Source of the DNA: PRS1 sp965250265
GTDB taxonomy: Bacteria > Bacteroidota > Bacteroidia > Flavobacteriales > Flavobacteriaceae
Direction: 5' to 3'
Assembly (NCBI GenBank): GCA_965250265.1
Contig: CBDFNO010000013.1
Span: 310,001 to 374,000 of the forward strand
DNA length: 64,000 bases
The notes under the pieces are model-generated. The model saw nothing but the letters and a program-made list of their open reading frames with translations. It had not been told where the DNA came from and did not search any database. This document shows, piece after piece, positions 43,243 through 52,597 of this stretch (the stretch's first letter is position 1; the number at the start of each line of letters is the position of its first letter). Both the position numbers and the translations under genes were made by a program.

Positions 43243-43268
43243 TAAAAAACCTTCCGTTTCGGGAAGGC
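43243..43268 (-). terminator. Attenuator terminator between gltD and ilvD
   Basis: On the minus strand CCTTCC (43267-43262), loop CGAAAC, GGAAGG (43255-43250), then TTTTTT. It could simply end the gltBD transcript, but its position 37 bases after an Ile/Val-rich reading frame and before ilvD points to attenuation. Confidence 0.85.
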
Positions 43269-43303
43269 TACTAAAATTTATTTAAGTTCTATATACCATT
43301 CCC
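43262..43303 (-). promoter_or_regulatory. Antiterminator pairing in the ilv leader
   Basis: GGGAATGG (43303-43296), immediately after the stop of the leader frame, can pair with CCTTCCC of the terminator's upstream arm with one bulged T. A ribosome stalled at the Ile/Val codons would leave it free; a ribosome at the stop codon would cover it. Confidence 0.6.
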
Positions 43304-43305
43304 TA

Positions 43306-43367
43306 TCAATGTGAAATAATCACAACGACAATAATAGAAACGATATTTAAAATTTGTTTGCTCTCAT
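43306..43367 (-). pseudogene. Ile/Val-rich leader peptide of the ilv operon, one base short
   Basis: From ATG at 43367 the frame reads MRANKF and stops. In the next frame the codons run on as LNIVSIIVVVIISH and end at TGA (43308-43306). Adding one T to the run AAATTTTAAAT joins them into MRANKFLNIVSIIVVVIISH, in which ten of 20 residues are Ile or Val. Size, composition, the following antiterminator and the terminator all match a branched-chain leader peptide. The missing T is either an error in this sequence or a real lesion that would uncouple control. The ATG is only 16 bases past the gltD stop. Confidence 0.75.
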
Positions 43368-43383
43368 TTGATAGTTCAAAAAT

Positions 43384-44850
43384 TTAAACCCTTGGCAAAT
43401 CATTGTCATCTTTTAAAGGCAAATGAGATTTTCCCATTAAATAAGTATCTATATGATGTGCTGCTTGTCTGCCTTCTGATATTGCCCAGACAATAAGTGA
43501 TTGTCCGCGACGCATATCGCCAGCTGTAAAAACACCGGGAACATTCGTCATGTAATTATTTGTTGAAGCTTTTATATTGGTTCTAAAATCAATTTCTAAA
43601 CCCAATTGTTCTATTAAAGTAGTTTCTGGTCCCGTGAAACCTAAAGCCAATAGTGCCAAATCACAATCCCAGTGCTTTTCAGTATTTGGTAATTCTCTTA
43701 ATTGTGGTCGTTCTCCTTTTTTAAAAATCCATTCTACATCAACGGTAATCAAGCCTTTTAAATTGCCATTTTCATCTCCTAAAAATTCTTTAGTCGAAAC
43801 ACTAAAAAAGCGTTCTACACCTTCTTTATGAGACGAACTTGTTCGAAGGCGCATAGGCCAATACGGCCAAGGTTGTTGTGCAGGTCGCCCAATAGTTGGT
43901 TTGCTTAATATTTCGAAATTTGTCACCGTTTTTGCTCCATGACGATTAGATGTTCCTATGCAATCGGAACCTGTATCGCCTCCTCCAATAACAATAACGT
44001 TTTTATTTTTTGCTGAAAGCACTTCGTCAAATTTAGTTTGCCCATCAACACGCTGATTATTTTGTTTTAAAAAATCCATCGCTTGATGTACCCCTTTTAA
44101 ATGGGTTCCTTTAATAGGAATAGGACGTTTAATGGTAGCACCACCACATAAAACAATAGCATCAAAATCATTTTTTAAAGTTTCAATGCTTATATTTTTT
44201 CCAACATGTGCATTTGTTTTAAAAGAGATACCTTCTTCCTCTAAAATAGCAACGCGCCTGTCAATAATATGTTTTTCTAGCTTGAAATCTGGAATCCCAT
44301 AACGTAATAATCCACCAACTTTTTCATCACGTTCGAATATCGTTACGTTGTGACCTGCTCTGTTAAGCTGTTGCGCTGCAGCTAATCCTGATGGACCAGA
44401 GCCAATAACAGCAACTGATTTACCAGTTCTATTAATTGGAGGTTGCGCTGTAATCCAGCCTTCTTTAAAAGCAGTCTCAACAATATTCTTCTCAATATTT
44501 TCGATAGTTACAGGGTCTTCATTGATGCCTAAAACGCAAGCTTCTTCGCAAGGTGCCGGACATAATCGTCCTGTAAATTCAGGAAAATTATTGGTGGCGT
44601 GTAATATTTTGGCCGCTTCTTTCCATTTCCCTTTATACACTTTATCATTAAAATCTGGAATAAGATTTCCTAATGGGCATCCACTATGGCAAAAAGGAAT
44701 ACCACAGTCCATACATCTTGCTCCTTGATCTTTAAGAGCTTTCTCTTTCATTGGAACTGTAAACTCTTTATAGTTTTTGAGTCTATTTTTTACAGTGTCA
44801 TACGTTTCAACCTCTCTTTTATATTCTAAAAATCCCGTAATCTTTCCCAT
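43384..44850 (-). CDS. gltD: Glutamate synthase small subunit
   Basis: This 488-residue NADPH-dependent GltD has N-terminal iron-sulfur cysteines in CMDCGIPFCHSGCPLGN and CPAPCEEACVLG, FAD-binding VAVIGSGPSGLAAAQQL, NADPH-binding VIVIGGGDTGSDC, and the closing FTAGDMRRGQSLIVWAISEGR. It passes electrons from NADPH to the large subunit. The start is two bases after gltB. The ilv leader begins 16 bases after its stop, so readthrough from gltBD into ilv is possible. Confidence 0.96.
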   Translation of the reverse strand: MGKITGFLEYKREVETYDTVKNRLKNYKEFTVPMKEKALKDQGARCMDCGIPFCHSGCPLGNLIPDFNDKVYKGKWKEAAKILHATNNFPEFTGRLCPAPCEEACVLGINEDPVTIENIEKNIVETAFKEGWITAQPPINRTGKSVAVIGSGPSGLAAAQQLNRAGHNVTIFERDEKVGGLLRYGIPDFKLEKHIIDRRVAILEEEGISFKTNAHVGKNISIETLKNDFDAIVLCGGATIKRPIPIKGTHLKGVHQAMDFLKQNNQRVDGQTKFDEVLSAKNKNVIVIGGGDTGSDCIGTSNRHGAKTVTNFEILSKPTIGRPAQQPWPYWPMRLRTSSSHKEGVERFFSVSTKEFLGDENGNLKGLITVDVEWIFKKGERPQLRELPNTEKHWDCDLALLALGFTGPETTLIEQLGLEIDFRTNIKASTNNYMTNVPGVFTAGDMRRGQSLIVWAISEGRQAAHHIDTYLMGKSHLPLKDDNDLPRV

Positions 44851-44852
44851 GA

Positions 44853-47800
44853 TTATGTTGTTATTAGTTTTTCTTTTTCTAATCGAATTAATGCTTGTTT
44901 GAATTCTTCAGGAAGTACTTTTATGAATTTTGGTAATTCAAATTCCCATTTCTCAAGAATACGTTGTGCCAATGGACTTAAAGTTGCATTGTAATGATTT
45001 TCAATTAATTCTTTAAGCATTTTGATATCTTCTTGTTCAATTACAGGATCAAGATTTAAACCTTCAGTATTGCAATGTCTTTTAAAGGAATTATTAGCAT
45101 CATAAACAAAGGCAATGCCACCACTCATACCTGCACCAAAGTTTCGCCCTACTTCACCAAGTATTACAGCAATGCCACCAGTCATATATTCACAACCATG
45201 ATCTCCAACACCTTCAACAACAGCTTTGGCTCCAGAATTTCTTACACAAAAACGTTCACCAGCTTTTCCGTTAATATAAGCTTCACCTGAAGTTGCTCCA
45301 TACAAAGCTACGTTACCAATAATGATATTTTGTTCTGGAATAATTGTTGCCTCTTCGGGCACTTTTATAATGAGCTTTGCTCCTGATAGACCCTTGCCTA
45401 AATAATCATTTGTGTTTCCGCATACAACAAGCGTCAAACCCTTTGTGGCGAAAGCTCCAAAACTCTGACCTGCTGAACCTGTGAAATTAATTTTCAACGT
45501 GTTTTCCGGCAAGCCTTGTGCACCATATATTTTAGAAATCTCATTGCTTAAGATAGCTCCAAAAGCGCGATCCATATTTGTAATCTTAAAATCTAAAACC
45601 GTTTTTTCTTTTCTGAAGAGAGCAGGATGTGCCTTATTAATAATCTTAAAATCTAAAGATTTTTCAAGATGATGATCTTGGCTTTCGGTATTATATAATT
45701 TAACGTCATTTGGAACAGAAACTTTATACAAAATAGGAGATAGGTCTATGCCTAAAGCTTTATAATGCTCAATGGTTTTGTTTCTATTAAGTTTCTGTAC
45801 TTGACCTACCATCTCATCAACTGTTTTAAAGCCAAGTTTCGCCATGATTTCTCTTAATTCCTGTGCCACGAAATGCATGAAGTTAATAACATGTTCTGGC
45901 TCTCCTTTAAATTTTTTACGTAGTTCGGGATTTTGGGTTGCAATTCCAACAGGACAAGTATTTAAATGGCATACACGCATCATAATACATCCTGAAGCTA
46001 CTAAAGGCGCAGTTGCAAATCCGAATTCTTCAGCGCCAAGTAAACAAGCAATAGCAACATCTCTACCAGTCTTTAATTGCCCATCGCATTCCAGAACCAC
46101 TCGATTTCGTAGGTTATTCATCACCAAAGTTTGTTGAGCTTCGGCTAACCCTAATTCCCAAGGTAATCCTGCATGTTTTAAGGACGTTAATGGAGAAGCT
46201 CCTGTTCCACCATCATGTCCAGAAATTAGAATAACATCGGCTTTGGCTTTCGAAACTCCTGCAGCGACAGTACCAACACCAACTTCGGATACTAATTTTA
46301 CGTTAATTCTAGCTTCTCGGTTTGCTGATTTTAAATCGTATATAAGCTGTGATAAATCTTCAATAGAATAAATATCGTGATGTGGTGGTGGTGAAATAAG
46401 TCCAACGTAAGGTGTTGAGTTTCTTGTTTTGGCTATTTCGGGATTTACTTTTAGACCAGGCAATTGTCCGCCTTCGCCAGGTTTTGCTCCTTGAGCCATT
46501 TTTATTTGAATTTCTGAAGCACTGGTTAAATAATTAGAGGTTACTCCAAAACGCCCAGAAGCTACTTGCTTTATAGCACTATTTTTCCAATCTCCATTAG
46601 CGTATTTATAAAAACGCTCTTCATTTTCACCACCTTCCCCAGAGTTACTTTTACCTCCAATTCTATTCATAGCAATGGCCAAATTTTCGTGGGCTTCTTT
46701 GCTAATTGAACCATAAGACATCGCCCCGGTTTTGAAACGTTTTACAATCTCTGTCCAAGGCTCGACCTCATCTAAAGGAATAGGATCGTAGTCTGTAAAT
46801 TCGAACATGCCTCTGATGGTCATGAGTTTTTTCGTCTGATTGTTTATAATCTCCGAATATTCTTTATATGTTTCAGGTTTATTACTTCTAACAGATTCTT
46901 GTAATTTTGCTATTGATAAAGGATTGAATACATGATGCTCACCATTTCTACGCCATCTATATTGTCCGCCAACTTCTAAATCTAAACCTGCGGCAATGGT
47001 TTGTTCCTGATATGCTTTGGTATACCGTTTACTAATTTCTTGTTCAATTTCATGAAGTCCAATGCCTTGAATTCGTGATACTGTATTTGGAAAATATGTG
47101 TTAACAACAGTTGTATTGATTCCTATACATTCGAATAACTGTGCACCTCTGTAAGAATTGAGTGTAGAAATCCCAATTTTATTCATCACTTTTAAGATAC
47201 CCTTACCAACAGCTTTATTATAATTTTGTATAGCTTCTTCGGAAGAAATCGAAGACACATCGAATTCATTTATTTTATCCTCAATGATTTCATTTACCAT
47301 ATAAGGATTAATTGCACTTGCTCCATATCCAAATAATAAAGCAAAATGATGTACCTCACGAGGTTCGGCAGATTCAACAATGATACTTACTTTTGATCGT
47401 TTACCTAATTTCTGCAAGGCATTATTTACATATGAACAGGCTAACAATGCAGGAATTGGCGCATTATTTTCATCTACATCTCTATCTGATAGAATTAAAA
47501 TATTTGTTCCATCGTCTATTGCTTTAGATGCGGATTTGAGCAAATTCTTTAGAGCGTCTTCTAAACCATTATGTTCCATCCTTTGCTTTAGATTTTATAG
47601 AAATTATAGGGAGTGAAACAATTTTAAAGTCTGGATTTTTATAGCTTTTTATTTTATCCAGATCTTGTTTAGAAATTACAGGATTATTGATTTTTAATTT
47701 TTTGGAATGCTCTTCATTAACGTCAAAAATATTTGAATCACTTCCCAACGTCAGACTAATGTCGGTTATAAGTTCTTCCCGAATGCCATCCAAAGGCGGA

Positions 47801-49365
47801 TTTGTTACTTGTGCGAAAAGTTGTTTGAAATAGTTATATATTAATTGTGGGCGTTCTGATAAAACAGCAATTGGTGTATCATTCCCCATTGAGCCAATAG
47901 GTTCTTTACTACTTTCCGCCATTGGCAAAATAATAGTGTTTATATCCTCTTGAGTATATCCAAAGATGACTTGCCTGTTCTTTAAGGTTTCTTCATTAAA
48001 AAATACTGGGCAATCATTATAAGGAATATCTTTAAGGTGCACCAAATTATTATCCAACCAGCTTTTATATGGATACCTCGAGGCGATATCTTCCTTGATT
48101 TCTTCGTCGTTTATAATTCGACCTTGATTCATATCCACCAAGAACATTTTACCAGGTTCCAACCGACCATGGTACTCAACATTTTTTGGTTCTATGTCGA
48201 TTACACCTATTTCTGACGACATGATAACATAATCATCTTTCGTAACGGAATATCTAGAAGGTCTTAAACCGTTTCTATCCAAAACTGCTCCTATATAATT
48301 ACCGTCTGTAAATGGAATTGATGCAGGACCATCCCAAGGTTCCATAAGGCATGAATTAAATTCGTAGAATGCTTTTTTAGCAACCGACATTTCAGGATTT
48401 TTCTCCCAGGCTTCAGGTACTAACATCATCATAACTTCTGGTAATGAACGACCAGTCATTAATAGTAATTCAACCACCATATCCATAGATGCCGAATCAG
48501 ATTTTCCTTTGAGTACAACAGGCAAGATGTTTTTTATTTCATCTCCAAACCAATCACTTTGCATTAATTCTTCGCGGGAATACATTCTCGCAATATTACC
48601 ACGCAGTGTATTTATCTCGCCATTGTGGCACATGTATCTAAATGGCTGTGCCAAGTCCCATGTTGGAAATGTATTTGTAGAGAAACGCTGGTGCACCAAA
48701 GCTAATCGTGTTACAAAAGAAGAATCGTTTAGATCTTTATAGAATAATTTGATGTCTTCTGGTATAAGAAGCCCTTTATATATTATTATTTTTGTTGATA
48801 GACTTGGAAGGTAGAAAAAAGTACTTTCTGAAAGTTTAGAACTGTATATTTCGTGTTCTGCTTTTTTTCGAGCAATAAACAGTTTTAAATTAAATTGAAA
48901 ATCATCTTGTTTTGTGTTTTGTTTCCCAATAAAAATTTGTTTAATAAAAGGTTGTGTTTTAGCGGCAATCTCGCCTAAAACAGAAGCATCTACTGGAACA
49001 TCCCGCCATCCTAAAATCTTAAGTTCTTGTTCCTTTATATGTTTTTCAAAAACCGTAATGCAATATATCCGTTGGTTCTCCTTTTTAGGAAAAAACACAT
49101 TACTTACCGCATAATTACCATCCTTTGGTAATTTAAAGCTACAATTAGATTTAAAAAAGTCATGTGGAATATCTATTAAAATCCCAGCACCATCTCCCGT
49201 TTTACCATCGGAACTTACAGCACCTCGATGTTCCAATTTCTCAAGAATCTCCAGAGCCTTGTGTATAATATCATTAGACTTTATACCCTTTAAACTGCAT
49301 ATAAATCCCGCGCCACAATTATCGTGTTCAAATTCTGGTAAATATAGCCCTTGCTTCTTCATCAT
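44853..49365 (-). pseudogene. gltB: Glutamate synthase large subunit, frameshifted
   Basis: Two frames (47569-49365, then 44853-47579) make one GltB of about 1505 residues. The first half is the class II amidotransferase with nucleophile Cys after a short propeptide (EFEHDN-CGAGFICSL). The second half holds the FMN barrel (GAKPGEGGQLPGLKVNPEIA, ISPPPHHDIYS), the 3Fe-4S cysteines (CIMMRVCHLNTCPVG) and the C-terminal beta-helix (GAGMSGGIAFVYD). Removing one base near 47577-47600, where several A runs lie, restores a single frame ending in NGLEDALKNLL. I start at ATG 49365, not the upstream TTG. The enzyme makes glutamate from glutamine and 2-oxoglutarate. Confidence 0.9.
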
Positions 49366-49371
49366 AATCAA

Positions 49372-49732
49372 TACATTTTTAGTTTAAAAACCCTGATTTT
49401 GAAGCGAATATATGCAGTTGATTTTGATTAATAACTATGTGCAATTCATTATTCCGATTTTGAAAATATAGAGCTCTTAAAATGGATATTATACATTTTC
49501 AATGGGTGGTTTTTGTTAAATACGCAATTACATAATGTTCATTAAAAAATGAATTAATACAAATTATAATCAGTGAAAAGTCATTTTTTACAAAAAATAT
49601 TATTAAAAACATAAAAACAATGAAAATACTGTAAAATAAAATTATCAATATATAAAACTAAAACGTTTTCGAATTACATACCATTAAAAAAATAGGGTAT
49701 AAATTCTGAAAATGATAAAAATGAAATACTAA
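49372..49732. other. Intergenic region between gltB and the porin gene
   Basis: About 360 bases of very AT-rich sequence between the divergent gltBD and porin-glnK-amt units. It must hold the gltB promoter; I see no clear consensus copy on the minus strand, no leader peptide and no further gene. Confidence 0.5.
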
Positions 49733-49775
49733 CCCCTATTTTATTAGGGGGCAAAATAATTTTAATATAGTTTTG
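49733..49775 (+). promoter_or_regulatory. Promoter and inverted repeat of the porin-glnK-amt operon
   Basis: TAGTTTTG (49768-49775) matches the -7 box TAnnTTTG. No TTTG is found at -33; instead CCCCTA (49733-49738) and TAGGGG (49745-49750) form a perfect inverted repeat with a six-base spacer just upstream of where -33 should be. A GC-rich palindrome in an AT-rich gap at this place suggests an activator site. Confidence 0.5.
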
Positions 49776-49804
49776 GTGCTTCATCAATCAAAAAACAAAC
49801 AATT

Positions 49805-50548
49805 ATGAAATTTATGAAAAAAATTATTTTGGTATTATTATTAGTTATCAGTTTTAACTCATTCGCACAAGATTCAACGGACGCATCAGTCGAGACATCT
49901 TCAAGTAGTTTAGATCTCGGTCTTGATGTTCAATCACGCTATATATGGAGAGGTATTCAATTAGGTGGCAATAGTGCGAACGCTCAACCATGGGTAGAGT
50001 TTTCGTCTGGAGGATTTGCACTTGGTGCTTGGGGTGCTTACAATTTAGGAGGACTGGGCACTGTTAATGAAGCAGATTTTTATATGTCTTATTCATTCAG
50101 TGACGCTTTTTCTTTAACTGTTACGGATTATTTCTTTCCTGGCGAAGGAAGCGGTGGCTACTTTCCTTATAATGAAGGACACGTTTTTGAAGCGATGCTA
50201 ACATTAACTGGAGGAGAAAATTTTCCTGTTAGTTTATCGATAGCAACCAATTTAGGTGGTGCTATAAAATATATGGACGGAACTGATGAGAAATCTGCTT
50301 ACTCAACTTATGTAGAATTGAGCTATGGAACTACAGCAGGAGATGTTGAGTTAGGATTTTTCGCCGGAGGCGTATTTGGAGATGATAATGGTTATTATTT
50401 GACCGATGGCTCTGGTTTAATAAATGTTGGTGTTTCTGCTGCTAAAGAGGTTAAACTATCAGAAACATTTAGTTTACCTGTTAATGCTGCAATAATATTA
50501 AACCCCGATTCTGAAGACATTTTCTTAACCTTCGGATTCTCACTTTAA
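49805..50548 (+). CDS. TorF-like outer-membrane porin
   Basis: This is a 247-residue beta-barrel protein with signal peptide (MKFMKKIILVLLLVISFNSFAQ). LDLGLDVQSRYIWRGIQLG at the barrel start and a C-terminal FLTFGFSL are typical of the TorF family of putative porins. It leads an operon with the nitrogen regulator glnK and the ammonium transporter amt, so it probably lets ammonium or another small nitrogen compound cross the outer membrane. That role is inferred from context. Confidence 0.85.
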   Translation: MKFMKKIILVLLLVISFNSFAQDSTDASVETSSSSLDLGLDVQSRYIWRGIQLGGNSANAQPWVEFSSGGFALGAWGAYNLGGLGTVNEADFYMSYSFSDAFSLTVTDYFFPGEGSGGYFPYNEGHVFEAMLTLTGGENFPVSLSIATNLGGAIKYMDGTDEKSAYSTYVELSYGTTAGDVELGFFAGGVFGDDNGYYLTDGSGLINVGVSAAKEVKLSETFSLPVNAAIILNPDSEDIFLTFGFSL

Positions 50549-50565
50549 AATCAAAACACATTATT

Positions 50566-50904
50566 ATGAAAAAAATCGAAGCAATAATCAGAAAATCAAA
50601 ATATCGCAAAGTAAAGGAAGCACTTTATAGCGTTGGAATTAACTTTTTTTCCTATTGGGATGTCACTGGGAAAGGCAACGAAAAAGAAGGACATGTCTAT
50701 AGAGGCATCTCCTATAGTACAAGCGATATTCAACGACGAATGTTATCAATAGTTGTGAATGATGAATTTGAAGAAGCAACCATCAAAGCTATTTTGAGTT
50801 CGGCAGCAACCGGAGAAGTTGGTGATGGTAAAATCTTTGTATCCGACATTCAAGAATGCTATAGAATACGAACAGGAGAAAAAGGCTGCGACACCTTAAA
50901 GTAA
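50566..50904 (+). CDS. glnK: P-II family nitrogen regulatory protein
   Basis: This 112-residue P-II signalling protein begins MKKIEAIIRKSKYRKVKEAL and carries the T-loop in GHVYRGISYSTSDIQRR, with Tyr50 at the place of the uridylylated Tyr51 of E. coli. SAATGEVGDGKIFV is the B-loop that binds ATP/ADP. The T-loop is unlike the RGAEY-VDF form of Proteobacteria, so modification by a GlnD-type enzyme is doubtful. It lies directly before amt and should block the transporter when nitrogen is abundant. Confidence 0.93.
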   Translation: MKKIEAIIRKSKYRKVKEALYSVGINFFSYWDVTGKGNEKEGHVYRGISYSTSDIQRRMLSIVVNDEFEEATIKAILSSAATGEVGDGKIFVSDIQECYRIRTGEKGCDTLK

Positions 50905-50928
50905 TAATCAATCAAAAAATAATCAATT

Positions 50929-52155
50929 ATGGAATTATTAACTACAAATAATGTATGGATGATGATCTGTACAGCACTCGTTTTCTTTATGCATTTAGGA
51001 TTCGCTTTTTTAGAAATCGGGTTAACGAGACAAAAGAACACCATAAACATTCTTTTCAAAAATATTTTTATTATAACAACCGGCTTACTTCTATATTGTT
51101 TAGTAGGGTTTAACCTCATGTATCCCGGAGAGTTTAATGGTTTTCTTGGATTTGCCGGATTAGGGTTAGATGCACCTCTAGCTGATGGTGCTCTTGATCT
51201 AGCATATAATGAAGGTTATACCTATTGGACAGATTTCCTTTTTCAAGGAATGTTTGCCGCAACAGCAGCAACCATTGTTTCAGGAGCAGTAGCCGAACGT
51301 ATGAAGATTGGCCCTTTTATGATTTTCACTGTAATTTATGTAGGTTTAATTTATCCAATCGCAGGCTCATGGAAATGGGGTGGCGGATTTTTAGATCAAC
51401 TTGGATTTTATGATTTTGCAGGCTCTACTTTAGTACATTCTGTTGGAGGTTGGGCAGCTTTAGTAGCGGTTTGGTTACTGGGCTCACGTATTGGAAAATT
51501 CGGAAAAGACGGCAAATCAAAAGCTATTCCGGGACACAATATCCCGTTGGCAACAGCCGGTGTTATCATACTATGGCTAGGATGGTTTGGATTTAATGGA
51601 GGCTCTGTGCTTTCAGCCGATCCGGCATTAACATCATTAACATTAGTAACAACATGTTTAGCTGCTGCTGCAGGTGGTATCGTTGCCATAATAGTGTCCA
51701 GTACCTTATATAAAAACCTTGATCTTACCATGTTCTTAAATGGTATTCTTGGTGGATTGGTTGGGATTACAGCTGGAGCAGATCAAATGAGCCCTACTGA
51801 TGCTATTTTAATTGGAGCCATTGCAGGAGCCATTATTGTATTTGCTGTCTCACTAATTGACAAGTTAAAATTGGATGATCCCGTTGGTGCCATAGCTGTA
51901 CATTTAGTTTGTGGTATTTGGGGCACATTAGCCGTAGGTATATTTGGTGCTTTAGCAGGCTGGGATCAATTTGTAAGCCAATTGGCTGGCGTTGGGTCTT
52001 ATGCAGCAATTTGCATTATATCGACCTTTGTTATTTTATTCTTATTGAAGAAAACTGTTGGGATACGAGTTTCGGAGAGAGAAGAACTTGAGGGTCTCGA
52101 TTCACATGAGCATGGCATGAACGCATATCCAGATTTTAGATTAAATGAACATTAA
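50929..52155 (+). CDS. amt: Ammonium transporter
   Basis: This 408-residue Amt/MEP/Rh channel has eleven predicted membrane helices. WTDFLFQGMFAATAATIVSGAVAER, GSTLVHSVGGWAALV (first of the twin histidines), WLGWFGFNGGS and AIAVHLVCGIWGTLAVG (second histidine) are family signatures. It starts 24 bases after glnK and ends at a strong terminator. Ammonia taken up here feeds the GOGAT cycle of the divergent gltBD genes. Confidence 0.96.
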   Translation: MELLTTNNVWMMICTALVFFMHLGFAFLEIGLTRQKNTINILFKNIFIITTGLLLYCLVGFNLMYPGEFNGFLGFAGLGLDAPLADGALDLAYNEGYTYWTDFLFQGMFAATAATIVSGAVAERMKIGPFMIFTVIYVGLIYPIAGSWKWGGGFLDQLGFYDFAGSTLVHSVGGWAALVAVWLLGSRIGKFGKDGKSKAIPGHNIPLATAGVIILWLGWFGFNGGSVLSADPALTSLTLVTTCLAAAAGGIVAIIVSSTLYKNLDLTMFLNGILGGLVGITAGADQMSPTDAILIGAIAGAIIVFAVSLIDKLKLDDPVGAIAVHLVCGIWGTLAVGIFGALAGWDQFVSQLAGVGSYAAICIISTFVILFLLKKTVGIRVSEREELEGLDSHEHGMNAYPDFRLNEH

Positions 52156-52180
52156 CCACTTTATTTTTTTGAGTTAGTCA

Positions 52181-52214
52181 AAAAAACCTCGAAGCTTAAG
52201 CTTCGAGGTTTTTT
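52181..52214 (+). terminator. Terminator of the porin-glnK-amt operon
   Basis: AAAAAACCTCGAAGC and GCTTCGAGGTTTTTT form a perfect 15-bp stem around TTAA with a flanking T-run. Confidence 0.93.
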
Positions 52215-52233
52215 ATTACGTGTAATTTATACC

Positions 52234-52278
52234 TTACACATTGACCAATTAGCGTGATTTACAGTTTCGTGGACTATA
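52234..52278 (+). repeat. Direct repeat, copy 1 (before the cold-shock gene)
   Basis: This copy contains ACACATTGACCAATTAG followed by GCGTGATTTACAGTTTCGTGG. A second copy lies at 52679-52722, behind the cold-shock gene. Identity is complete over 17 bases and partial over a further 25. Confidence 0.7.
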
Positions 52279-52292
52279 TTCTATAATAAAAT

Positions 52293-52320
52293 ATTCAGTT
52301 TAAATCAGTTTAAACTGAAT
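52293..52320. other. Perfect 12-bp hairpin upstream of the cold-shock gene
   Basis: ATTCAGTTTAAA, loop TCAG, TTTAAACTGAAT. It lies 86 bases before the csp start, so it is in the promoter or the 5' untranslated region. There is no T-run on the plus strand; it may be an RNA thermosensor element or a protein site. Confidence 0.5.
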
Positions 52321-52405
52321 TAAAAAAGATTAATTAATTAAAGTTGATAAGTTATTAGATAATAATTTAACTTTGGGATTAATAATAACCTTTTAATTTA
52401 TAAAA

Positions 52406-52597
52406 ATGACTAATGGAACAGTAAAATTTTTCAACAATGTAAGAGGGTTTGGTTTCATCACTCCAGACGATGGTGGAAAAGATGTATTTGTGCATAAGAG
52501 CGATTTGGTAGATGAAATAACCGAAGGAGATAAAGTAAGCTATGATGTGGAAGAAAGTGAAAAGGGATTGAACGCTATAAATGTCAAAGTAATTTAA
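52406..52597 (+). CDS. Cold-shock domain protein
   Basis: This 63-residue single OB-fold protein has both RNA-binding motifs: GFGFITPDD (RNP1, residues about 14-22) and KDVFVHKSDL (RNP2, about 25-34). Such proteins bind single-stranded RNA and melt secondary structure. The long AT-rich leader with a stable hairpin is usual for csp genes. The gene stands alone between two copies of a direct repeat. Confidence 0.95.
   Translation: MTNGTVKFFNNVRGFGFITPDDGGKDVFVHKSDLVDEITEGDKVSYDVEESEKGLNAINVKVI

Noticed and set aside
49640..49800. Sigma-54 promoter before the porin-glnK-amt operon
   Set aside because: No GG-N10-GC pair with the right surroundings; a TAnnTTTG box fits better.
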